Shown one piece after another: positions 1 to 7,790 of a stretch of 18,874 nucleotides of DNA (position 1 is the first letter of the stretch; every line of letters starts with the position of its first letter). Below the pieces are notes generated by a model. The model was not told the DNA's origin. It saw only the letters and a list, made by a program, of their open reading frames with translations, and searched no databases. The stretch covers positions 55,452 through 74,325 of the forward strand of contig JAFLJL010013872.1 of the NCBI GenBank assembly GCA_018398815.1, given 5' to 3'. A program made the position numbers and the translations under genes. Source of the stretch: Conus ventricosus (Eukaryota; Mollusca; Gastropoda; Neogastropoda; Conidae).

Positions 1-544
1 TTCACAGATTTACACCATTCTACCTTTATTATTTTAAATGAACATTCCGGGGTTGGGAGTGGGAAGGGGATGCCCCCAGGTCCGACTAGCAATGTTTTGC
101 CGTTTCGTGCCCTCGATATACACCTTGGACTTTCAAGTAAATCCTTGCCGAAAACTAACCGATCCGCCCCTGGAAAAAGATCACTGCACTGATGATCATG
201 GATGCATGTGGCAGAACAATAATTAATAGTCATGACCTGATAGCAAATGTGTTACACCAACGAATCAGAAAATCATTGTAAACCATCTATATAAACAAAA
301 GAAAGACTTGGTTTTTACAAAAGAAATGTTTATGCAAATTAGACTACAGCAACCAAGAAAAATTCAGGCATGTACATTGTGTGGATACACGTACTGATTA
401 CATCAAAGCCGTTCCAATCGTTCCAACTGCAGCACATGGGTAATCATTAAAAAAAACAACACCAACAACAACAAACATGACCTCTGACAAGCAGTAGTGG
501 CGTCGGAACTGGGAGGATCAGGAGGGCACCACTCTTCCACGCTA
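1..544. other. Leading stretch without a recognised gene
   Basis: Ordinary-complexity, moderately AT-rich sequence of good quality. The longest open frame is about 62 codons and resembles nothing I know. I see no RNA gene, splice-site series or repeat array. It is most simply intergenic or intronic DNA. Confidence 0.6.
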
Positions 545-562
545 CCCCCCCCCCCCCCCCCC
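545..562. repeat. C18 homopolymer
   Basis: Eighteen consecutive C residues. The minus strand is an uninterrupted G run that could form a quadruplex. The C-rich context continues downstream, so this may be a natural C-rich tract in clean sequence, unlike the much longer C run at 15584-15641. Confidence 0.9.
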
Positions 563-925
563 GAAAAGAAGATATAGTCTGCGTCCCCTTTCCTCCAGAA
601 TCAAAAGCCAAATAGTATGGACAGTAGGTTATGGTACCCCCTCCCCCTCCTTCTCCCGAAGATGAGAGACAACCCCTCCAGAAAGTTGGAAAATGAGTGT
701 CCTCGTCTCCCACCACGCCGTCCCTTCTTTCCATGGAAATTTGTAACGTGAGATACCCCCCCCCTCCCTGCACCCCCACCCCTCACTTTTGCTTTTATGG
801 ACATTTGGAAGATGAGTCCCCCCTCCACCCACCCCCACCCCCCTTCCTCTACTGCTCCCGCTCTTATAAACATTCTGAGAACTACAGTACTATTTTTGTC
901 AGTTTCGGGAGCGTCCCACTAGTCC
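563..925. other. C/T-rich stretch with a weak internal duplication
   Basis: Strong strand asymmetry with many CCCC blocks. Two similar phrases occur about 120 bp apart: a TTGGAAAATGAGTG-like string near 685 and a TTGGAAGATGAGTC string near 805, each followed by C-rich sequence. This suggests an old tandem duplication. The several overlapping open frames on both strands come from the low complexity and are not convincing genes. Confidence 0.45.
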
Positions 926-1219
926 CAGGGTTCACTAGTCCGAGGGTTCACTAGTCCGAGGGTTAGGGTTAGGGTTAGGGTTGTCCGAGGGTTCACTAGT
1001 CCGAGGGTTCACTAGTCCGAGGGTTCACTAGTCCGAGGGTTCACTAGTCCGAGGGTTAGGGTTAGGGTTAGGGTTGTCCGAGGGTTCACTAGTCCGAGGG
1101 TTCACTAGTCCGAGGGTTAGGGTTAGGGTTAGGGTTAGGGTTGTCCAAGGGTTCACTAGTCCGAGGGTTAGAGTTAGGGTTAGGGTTAGGGTTAGGGTTA
1201 GGGTTAGGGTGAGGGTTAG
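916..1219. repeat. Composite array: 16-bp unit alternating with TTAGGG telomeric repeats
   Basis: A 16-bp unit, GGGTTCACTAGTCCGA, occurs nine times (TTCACTAGT at 931, 947, 992, 1008, 1024, 1040, 1085, 1101 and 1152). The copies form blocks of 2, 4, 2 and 1, after a partial copy at 916-927. Each block is followed by a run of GGGTTA repeats: 4, 4, 5 and about 9 GGGTT units, the last ending at about 1219 with variants GAGTTA and GGGTGA. Each telomeric run except the last returns to the 16-mer through GTCCGAGG or GTCCAAGG. TTAGGG is the telomere repeat of most animals other than many arthropods. Clean non-telomeric DNA lies on both sides, so this is interstitial and not a chromosome end. Confidence 0.92.
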
Positions 1220-1312
1220 GCCACTTTTGGAGCTAAGCCTTTGACGGCAGTAGGTCTGCTATGTACAAACAATGTCACCGAAAAGATATTAAAGTCCACC
1301 ACGCACACACTA

Positions 1313-1643
1313 AAGAACATTTCATTGTCATCCCACTTAGCACGGGGAGGTCGTGACACTGAAGAACATTTATTGTCATCCCACTTAGCACGGGAGGTCG
1401 TGACACTGAGAACATTCATAGTCATCCACTTAGCACGGGGAAGTCGTGACACTGAAGAACATTTCATAGTCATCCCACTTAGCACGGGGAAGTCGTGACA
1501 CTGAAGAACATTTCATAGTCATCCCACTTAGCACGGGGAAGTCGTGACACTGAAGAACATTTCATAGTCACCCCACTTAGCACGGGGAAGTCGTGACACT
1601 GAAGAACATTTCATAGTCATCCCACTTAGCACGGGGAGGTCGT
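1313..1643. repeat. 49-bp minisatellite, seven copies
   Basis: Copies begin with AAGAACATT or GAGAACATT near 1313, 1362, 1408, 1455, 1504, 1553 and 1602. The unit carries CATAGTCATCCCACTTAGC, then ACGGGGAAGTCGTGACACTG. Central copies are almost identical and exactly 49 bp apart. The second and third are 1-3 bp shorter, and the last is cut after the GGTCGT string. Open frames across it come from the repetition. Confidence 0.93.
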
Positions 1644-1759
1644 CTGCTTTTCTTAGTCACCTGCACATGTCCAAATCCAAATCACGTGATACACACGATT
1701 AAAAAATCATATGGTCATCGAATTTAAAGGGATCTAAAAACAGTAGCTCAAATGATAAA

Positions 1760-1903
1760 CATGTTGACATTATTCATAATTATGCAGGTGGATGAACTGG
1801 TCGATGAGAAATAAAAAGTCAATTGAGTGTTCATGTTGACATTATTCATAATTATGCAGGTGGATGAATTGGTCGATGAGAAATAAAAAGTCAATTGAGC
1901 GTT
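1760..1903. repeat. 72-bp tandem duplication
   Basis: Two adjacent copies (1760-1831 and 1832-1903) start with CATGTTGACATTATTCATAA and end with GTCAATTGAG followed by TGTT or CGTT. They differ at only two or three positions, so the duplication is recent. The intact copies lie just upstream of a GC-richer stretch at 1905-1965. Confidence 0.93.
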
Positions 1904-1941
1904 CGTTGGCTGGCCGCCTGACGAGCGTAGCAGACGACACA

Positions 1942-2053
1942 ATGGCCGCAGTGCCGGCTGCAGTCTCACACGTCTCACACATCGTTGACTGTTCACAGTG
2001 ACAGTCTTCATCATCACTTCATCAGTGTGCATGACGCTTGTCTGCAGGTAAGT
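1942..2053 (+). other. Candidate 5' exon end with consensus splice donor
   Basis: CAG|GTAAGT at 2045-2053 matches the metazoan 5' splice-site consensus exactly. The preceding 100 bp are richer in GC than their surroundings and contain ATG GCC at 1942 in a good initiation context (ACACAATGGCC). That frame stops after 19 codons (TGA at 1999-2001), so any exon would be a 5' UTR or use the later ATG at 2030. No partner acceptor or coding continuation was found. A chance 9-base match remains quite possible. Confidence 0.2.
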
Positions 2054-2067
2054 TCGTTTCTAGCAGC

Positions 2068-2167
2068 ACAAAGAACGGAATATAAACTGAAATACATAAT
2101 TGCCTGGCTTTCTTTGAACAAAGCACGGAATATAAACTGTAACATATAATTCCCTGGCTTTCACTGA
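2068..2167. repeat. 50-bp tandem pair
   Basis: Two adjacent copies (2068-2117 and 2118-2167) share CGGAATATAAACTG, then an ATAATT string, then CCTGGCTTTC. They differ by several substitutions, so they are older than the 72-bp pair. Confidence 0.85.
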
Positions 2168-2268
2168 AGCATTTCCAGAAGTAGGGAGTACATTGTTTAT
2201 TCTGTCAGACCTCAGCCATCTCCATGAAGTGACAAAAAAGTTGACAGTTTTTGAACAAAGACAGGTGA

Positions 2269-2574
2269 ACGAGTTACGTAGACAACATAAACAGCGGACG
2301 ACAGTACAGACAAAGAAAATTAAGAAAAAACAATGGCACGGTAGACGTGATCAGAACAACTAAGGAAATTACTTGCATGGGATTTGAAGGAGATGAGCGT
2401 ATAGTGTCCACTGAAAAAAGGACTCAGCAGTGCCACTGGAGGAATACAGTCTACATCAAGGTAGAATTCAACGTTTTACCCAGCATCTGGTCTGCTTCCA
2501 GTGTTGACAAGTTAGCTGAAACTGTGAGACCTGTACTGCAAGTAACACTGAAAATAGAAGTCTTTACTGAATGA
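2269..2574 (+). other. Unrecognised 102-codon open stretch
   Basis: This frame is open from just after a TGA at 2266-2268 to the TGA at 2572-2574. Its first ATG is at 2377, so without splicing only about 65 codons could be translated. Composition looks protein-like (for example VYIKVEFNVLPSIW) but I recognise no domain. Upstream, GAACAAAGACAG at about 2254-2265 could be a weak splice acceptor. The copy at 17696-18001 is identical in frame, but that carries no evolutionary weight if the duplication is artificial. It may be an exon, an old transposon fragment or chance. Confidence 0.15.
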
Positions 2575-2788
2575 ATGAGTGAAATATTTAAATTTTCAGC
2601 GTCTAATTATAAATCATGTCCCAAACAGACTGTGCTCATGTCACCTTGTCACACCAACTCAGACGTCTGCTTTATCATATTTTGCTCTTCTAATTTGGAA
2701 ACAAAAGACAAAACCAGACGGACATTGGATATGCGCATGATTCCCTTCATGAAACAGAAATGACGAAGATAATGGCTGCAGCGCTGAA

Positions 2789-3058
2789 GAAGTTACATGT
2801 ATTTAAAAAGAGGGACTGTCCAATGGAAGGGCTTCGGCTATAATGAAGTTACCTGTCTTTAACGAGACGAACAGTCAAATCGATCGGCTTCAGAACTAGG
2901 TACCTGAAAATGAAAAATTGTCCCGTTTCATGGTCTCAAAACTAATAAAGTTACAGGTCTCTTAAGAGAGGGACTGTCCAATCAAAAGACTTCGGCAATA
3001 TTGAAGTCACAGGTGTTTACAGACGGGGTTGTTGAATAACACAACCTTCGAACTAAAG
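2789..3058. repeat. Degenerate 56-bp tandem repeat, five units
   Basis: Units start near 2789, 2845, 2898, 2947 and 3003. The shared plan is GAAGTTACAGGT, then a TTTAA-AGAGAGGGACTGTCCAAT core, then AAACGGCTTCGGCAATAAT. Units 1 and 4 are closest to each other, unit 3 is badly decayed, and unit 5 keeps only its two ends. The same unit reappears at 18805-18874 after copy 2. The recurring CCAAT could be a promoter box, but nothing else supports that. Confidence 0.75.
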
Positions 3059-3130
3059 AATTTCAAATTGTAAAAATTATTCATAAGGCTCCGCCGAAAA
3101 ATGTACATAAGCGAATCACAAGACAAACAG

Positions 3131-3161
3131 GACGCGTTTCGACCTCTTTGGTCTTCTTTAG
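3131..3161 (-). ncRNA. Hammerhead-ribozyme-like motif (degenerate)
   Basis: Read on the minus strand this is CTAAAGAA, then the stem GACC / loop AAAGA / stem GGTC, then GAAACGCGTC. This resembles the hammerhead core plan CUGANGA - stem II - GAAA, as found in minimal hammerheads of Penelope-like and other retroelements. The conserved G of CUGA is A here and an extra A precedes stem II, so self-cleavage is doubtful. An identical copy lies at 18558-18588. No retroelement coding region is visible next to it. Confidence 0.35.
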
Positions 3162-3371
3162 GCAAAATACACAATACTCAGGACAACATAAATGTACGAG
3201 CAATCACTTATCTTCATCCAATTCGTCGCAAGATGGCGTTGAGATCGAAACACATCGTGTTTTCTCTTGTGATTCGTTTGTCTACGTTTTCGCAGAGCCT
3301 TCAAATTATTTTAAAACTTAGTTTAGATTTCCGCCTGCATCGCTCACTTTCAACTAGAGAATTTCAGTCAC

Positions 3372-3947
3372 ACCCAAAAGTTCTTTATGCCCCAAGTTTT
3401 TAGGGAAATTTTTGGGGCAAAAATGGGAGCTAGGGAAGGAAAACCCATGAATACTTTGGGAAATTAGGTGGTGGATTGGGTGGTATTTCCCCTAGGGTTT
3501 GTCCCCCAAACCCCACTGCCTGGGCCAAAATTAGGGGATGAGGTTTTTTGGGGTTTCCCATTTTAGAGGAAATTTTAAGAATGGACAAGCTAATGTAAAA
3601 AAAATTGTTTTCAGCAATTTTGTTTATATATAAAAAACACTTTGTTGGTCGGGAAAGGGAATTTTTCTGTCTTTCCCCTTTTTTAATTTCCTCCCCTATT
3701 TAAAAATTTCATTATGTTTAAAACCCCTTTCCGCTCTCTTTCTTTCCCTCTCTAGAGCTTTCTCTCTCTTTTTCTTTTTTCAATCTCACTCCCTATTTTA
3801 AACTTTAGTACCTTTTTCGGTTTTTTACCAATCAGTTTTCCCACTTTGACATGGATGAGATTATTTTCATATTTGCTAAATTAAAAAAATTTAATGAAAA
3901 TTGTGCGTACTTCATTTTTTTTTTTCTCTTTGCGGGGCCCCGGCCCC
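3372..3947. other. Degraded AT-rich stretch, nothing recognised
   Basis: Mixed sequence with moderate homopolymer stretching and a CT-rich segment near 3731-3780. I see no coding motifs and no repeat period. Confidence 0.5.
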
Positions 3948-4004
3948 GTGTGTGTGTGGGTGTGTGGGTGTGTGTGTGGGGTGTGTGTGTGTGTGTGTGT
4001 GTGG
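3948..4004. repeat. (GT)n microsatellite
   Basis: Near-continuous GT dinucleotides with a few GGG interruptions. The interruptions may be read errors. Open frames rich in Cys, Val and Gly across it are artefacts of the repeat. Confidence 0.93.
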
Positions 4005-4270
4005 TTTTGTGGGGGCTGTTTTTTGGGGTTGGCGTGTTGGGGGGTGGCGCGCAAGGGCACGGGGAATTTTTAAAAAGTGGGGTTTGGGGAAGTTTTTCCG
4101 GGGAGGGGGGGAAAATAGGGTGTTTCCCTAAAAACAAAGAAAGGTTAAGCCTTTACATACAGTTTTATGGTTTTTAAATTGCTCTTTTTTTGCATTTATA
4201 TAATTTGGGAAATTTGTGTATTTTCCCTCCCCTTTTTTTACTCGGGGGGGGAACTTTTTTAAAACTTTCT

Positions 4271-4575
4271 TCGATACTACATTTCCACTCTTTTTTTAGC
4301 TTTTGAATTTGGTATATTTTCATGGGGTTATTTAATTTCCCTCTTGCTTTGCGTGAATTTGGTTTACTTTCATCGATACTTTTTCCTTTTGCATAGCGTG
4401 AATTTGGGTTTTATTTTCATCGATATTTATTTTCCACCTTGCATAGCGTGAAAATTTGTAAATTTTTCCCATCGATTAATTTCCACTCTTCCCTTAGCGG
4501 GGAATTGTAAAACCTTTCTCGATATACATTTCCACTCTTGTAGCGTAAAAACTTGTATATTTTTCATCGTTTATT
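4271..4575. repeat. About 50-bp minisatellite, six to seven degraded copies
   Basis: The units carry, in order, CATCGATA, a TTTCCACTCTTGCATAGCG core and GTGAATTTGGTATATTTT. Starts fall near 4271, 4321, 4371, 4418, 4470, 4519 and 4565, a spacing of 46-52 bp. Differences are mostly run-length changes, as expected from read error on a more regular array. Confidence 0.85.
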
Positions 4576-5023
4576 TCTTTTCCCCCTTTGTTTTTTTCTT
4601 TTTTTTTTTTTGTTTTGTGTGCTCTTTTATCGGCTTTATTGGGGTTTCCGTTTCTCCCCGTTACCCTTGATTTCCGGTTTTTGGGTGTTTTTTTGGTTTT
4701 TGTTTTTTGTTTTATAATCCCTTTTTCCCGGATTTTTTTAAAATTTTAATGTGAAAAAAAAAATTTATAAGTGCTTTTAAAAATTTGTTTTTGAAACTTT
4801 GTATTTGAAATCTTAAAATTTAAAACCCCCAGCCCCATTCGAGCGTTTTTACAGGTGGGGCGGGGTATCTGCATTTTAAAATAAATTGTCCCAAAAAAAC
4901 GCAGGACTAGGGTTGGAGATGTGGAGCGCTGGTTTTCCCACCCCAAGCGACTTTATTCTCATCGTAAAAAAAATTTGTTGTAGTCGCCCTTAGTGTTGGT
5001 TTTAAATTGTTTTAAAGGGTTCG
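4576..5023. other. Degraded T-rich stretch, nothing recognised
   Basis: Contains T runs (about 4596-4611) and mixed sequence at 4800-4960 of better complexity. I looked for the first open reading frame of the downstream LINE (RNA-binding or CCHC motifs) and did not find it. Confidence 0.5.
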
Positions 5024-5104
5024 TTGTTGTGTGTGTGTGTGTTGTTGTGTGTGTGTGTGTGTGTGTGTGGGGGGTGTGTTTTTGGGTTTTTGTGTGTGTG
5101 TTTT
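5024..5104. repeat. (GT)n microsatellite
   Basis: Two GT runs separated by GTTGTT and by a GGGGG / TTTTTGGG interruption. It lies about 380 bp upstream of the LINE endonuclease start. Confidence 0.92.
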
Positions 5105-5480
5105 GTTCGGGTTGTTATTTATTGTAATTGCCTTTTTCTTTGTCATCCCTTTCAAAAGTTTGTCCAGTTTCCCGAGTTGTTTTTTTTTTTTGGTGTTTTA
5201 AAATTTGCCAATAAATTTAACGCCCAGCTATCCCCGCAGCCCCAGAGTCGATGGTATTTGGTATTTCCCTTTGACTGGGGTCGCATGGGGCACGGTTTTG
5301 TAAAAAATCTGCCTTTTTTCTTTTCATGTTTTTGGGGTTGTTTTTTTTTAAAATTTTATACGAAAAAGTTTTTTCTATGTGCGTCGAAGGTTTTTCTTTG
5401 CTTAAAGTGTGCTGTGGGAATTTTGGGACAGGGAAAAAAAAAATTTCTTTTTTTTTAAAAAGGGGAAAATTTTTGGGGTT
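5105..5480. other. Degraded stretch upstream of the LINE, nothing recognised
   Basis: T-rich, with one better segment around 5220-5300 (GCCCAGCTATCCCCGCAGCC). It may be the 5' UTR or the end of ORF1 of the LINE, but no motif supports either. Confidence 0.4.
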
Positions 5481-6285
5481 TTGGCTTTCTTTGAATTCCC
5501 AAGGTTTTTGGGTAATAAGAAAAAAGGGGAGAGTTTTTTTCCCCCTATCTTAGCAAAAGAGATTTTCCATTTTGCTTTTTTTAAAAGCCCACTTTTTGCC
5601 CTTTTAATTTTAGATCCCCCTTTTATGGCAGATTGGGGCTTTCCCTGTGCCCTTTTGCACCCAAATTTAATTACGAAATTTTAGAGGGGGTAGAAATTAT
5701 TTTTTTAAAATAAAAAACATTTTTTGCTTAAGGGGGGAAAACATTTCCAAAAGGGGCCCAAGCGGTTTTTTTCTTTAGGTTTTTAAATTTTAAAACTATG
5801 GAAAAAGATCTATGCTTTTTCAGTCTGTAGGGGCAAACAGAGACACCCCAGAAAATTTTTAAAAGATTGGAAGTTTACATCAGCAAACTAGGTTTGGAAC
5901 CCCCAAACCTTTGCTTGAAGGGGGTTACTTCGGGGCCTCTCTGGGGCCGTTTCCCCTCGAGTTTTTTTTTATTTAATTATAGGTGGTGAGGGGAATTTTG
6001 TAAGGGCCCCAAAATTTTGATTATGATAATTTTTAAACATGAAAAACAATAAAAAGAAAAGGGAAAAGGGTAGAAAAAATGATTTTAAAAATTTAAAACT
6101 AACGTTTATGGAGGGACCTAAACCCCAGAAAAAGCAGAAGATTTATTTGGGGCAAAGAACAAATCCACCCCAAACAAAGTCGCCCTTGATTTTTTTGTTG
6201 TTGGAAAAAAATTATTTAAAATATTTTTTAAAGAGGGCGGAATTCGAGGCTCCCAAATCGGGACCACTCTTGATTGCCCTTTAAA
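5481..6285 (+). pseudogene. LINE ORF2 endonuclease domain, broken frame
   Basis: The domain cuts the target DNA strand to provide the primer. The start near 5481 is chosen from a LNSQGFGN-like segment followed by KKKRRE, which resembles the N-terminal Asn strand of these endonucleases. An LQETH-like string falls near 5575-5594, though it is corrupted. A RGVEIIF segment near 5683-5703 resembles RGVAI. A YGANRDTPEFF-like segment lies at about 5825-5860 and a GGDFN-like string at 5982-6003. LGQRTNPPQ reads cleanly at 6147-6173 (family form WGQRTN). APKSGPLLIAL at 6249-6281 corresponds to the catalytic SDHS motif with a compensated shift. Several motifs need a one-base correction to be read. Confidence 0.85.
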
Positions 6286-7048
6286 ATTTTATTTTTTGGA
6301 AAAAAAGTTTAAAAGAAACAGTTTTTGGAAATTTAAAATTTCTCTTCTAAAGGCCCTTAACTTACTAAAAGAAATAGATGGGGAAAAATAAGAAATATAT
6401 CGAAGAATTTGCAGTTTCCCGTAGAAAGAAAAAAAAATTTTCATAATTTTCCCTAAAATCGTTTCAATTTACAATGGGAGCCCAGCTCTTTCTAGATGTT
6501 TTGCTTATGAAAGTGGGGATCGAAAACAATAGCTTTTTCCTTAGCAAAGAAACAGAAAAGCAAAACAGGGAAAAACCCTTGAAGAAAGCATAAAAGAGAT
6601 AGAAAAAAAATTTTCCCCAAAAAACCGAAAAAGGGTCAACAAAAATTTGGGAAAAATACAATGCGATTAGGGGAAATTGGGAAGAAAAAAATCGATGGAG
6701 TTTTTTGCTTTTGGGAAAAGCAAGAGGGTTTTGCATTTTGTGAAGGGGAAAAAAAAGTATCCAAGCCTCTTCTGTAATTTAGAAAAAAGGCCCTACGTAG
6801 CAAAGCTAGAAAAAAATTAAATTAACACAAAGGGGGGAGAGGGTAAATAGTAAAAATAAATTAAAATTTGAAGAAGCAAAATCTTTTTATAAAAATCTTT
6901 TGAAAAAAAAAATGTTTAAAAAATCCCCCAAATTTTGACTTTGGCGAAAGTTTTTAAACTTTTCATACGAAAAATTAAAAGAAATAGAGGGGTAATCCCC
7001 TTAGAAAAAAGGTCTTTACTCTTGAAAAATTTAGGGGAAAAAAAATTT
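6286..7048 (+). pseudogene. LINE ORF2 linker between endonuclease and reverse transcriptase
   Basis: A-rich, Lys/Glu-rich coding sequence. CNLEKRPYVAKLE at 6773-6811 is in frame and matches the NLEKR element typical of L1/Tx1-type ORF2 linkers; a GEK-like string precedes it. EEAKSFYKNL at 6870-6899 matches the EA-x-FY-x-LY/F element just before the polymerase. A PPNFDFGESF-like segment follows at about 6927-6955. Spacing to the polymerase motif at 7049 is normal. Confidence 0.85.
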
Positions 7049-7790
7049 AAAACCCCAGGCCCCGACGGTTTTTAAACACAAAATTTTTTCAAATTTTTTT
7101 TGAAAATCTTTTGGAATTTTTGTTGTTCGCCTAAATAAGAAGGATTTTAGATGGAGAAATTTATCACCCCTCAGAGTGAGGGTTTTAATCTTTTGTCTTA
7201 AAAAGGGGGGTTAAGCCAAAGGGAATACTTTCAAAAAGGGAAAGCCCAAAATTACATTTTTAAAGTTGTATAAAGAAGGGTCTTTGGTCCCATAGCTAAT
7301 AGATTTAAAAAAAATTGTAACCCCCCAAGATCATAAATAAAGACCCAAACGGATTCATGAGTGGAAAGAATTTTGGCGTTTTTTTTGCTTATTTACGTCC
7401 TTATTCCATTTTTTAACTTTTACAAATTCGCCCTGGATTTTTGCTTTGTATTGATTTTGGGAAAAGCTTTTTAAATCTTTTGATTGGAACTTTTTGTTTG
7501 AAAACCTTAAAAGGCTTTTAGTTTTCGGTCCAGCTATATCCCATGGTTTATCTTTTTTTATACAAATTTTTAATTTCCCAAAAAATTTGGGAAATTGGTC
7601 ATTGTTCACCCGGGTTTTAAAAGTTGAGAGGGGTTTTGTAGAAAAGGCGCCCCCGTTTCCATTTTTTGTTTTAATCTGCGTAGAAATACTTGCTATATGA
7701 TAAGAAAAAAAAATTTTATTGTTTAAAAGGTATAAAAATAAATTAATAATGAGCATAAAATAGCTCAGTTTGAAGATGTTTCTCAGATGA
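7049..7790 (+). pseudogene. LINE ORF2 reverse transcriptase core, broken frame
   Basis: Synthesises cDNA at the nicked target. KTPGPDGF at 7049-7072 is the hallmark of LINE reverse transcriptases. PKIINKDPNGFMSGKNFG at 7324-7377 corresponds to the QTGFM-GR-IG-N segment. LLCIDFGKSF at 7441-7470 is motif A, with the catalytic Asp codon at 7453-7455 intact. FGPAISHGLSFF lies at 7524-7559, and KVERGFVEK...CVEILAI at 7620-7697 matches the GVRQGCP...ILA region with corruption. KIAQFEDVSQM at 7757-7789 stands where KI-QFADD is expected, apparently missing one codon, so the motif C aspartate pair is incomplete as written. Confidence 0.9.

Larger units (their letters stand above)
2193..3371. repeat. 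Copy 1 of the 1.18-kb near-identical direct repeat
   Basis: From TTGTTTATTCT to the end of TTTCAGTCAC this stretch reappears at 17631-18804. The offset is 15427 bases over most of the length, growing to 15433 at the end. Every difference I found is a one- or few-base indel and I saw no clear substitution. That fits the same locus assembled twice (two haplotypes, or one contig plus a raw read) better than an old duplication. Immediately after 3371 the sequence diverges from copy 2 and quality begins to fall. Confidence 0.93.

Noticed and set aside
916..1219. Chromosome end (terminal telomere)
   Set aside because: Clean, non-telomeric sequence continues on both sides and the TTAGGG runs are short and interrupted by another unit.
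1313..1643. CRISPR-like array
   Set aside because: The copies are directly adjacent 49-bp tandem units with no unique spacers, no cas genes are present, and the context is eukaryotic.
2575..2763. 62-codon frame directly after the open stretch at 2269-2574
   Set aside because: Short, no recognisable motif, and broken in copy 2 by a one-base deletion near 18020. Probably chance.
3230..3371. Start of a gene at AAGATGGCG (YY1-like site with embedded ATG) followed by a hydrophobic N-terminus
   Set aside because: The frame runs only until the end of clean sequence, copy 2 has an extra G inside the motif that shifts it, and there is no further coding evidence.
3832..4177. Frames of about 100 residues over the GT repeat
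   Set aside because: They are generated by the (GT)n microsatellite and neighbouring G and T runs.
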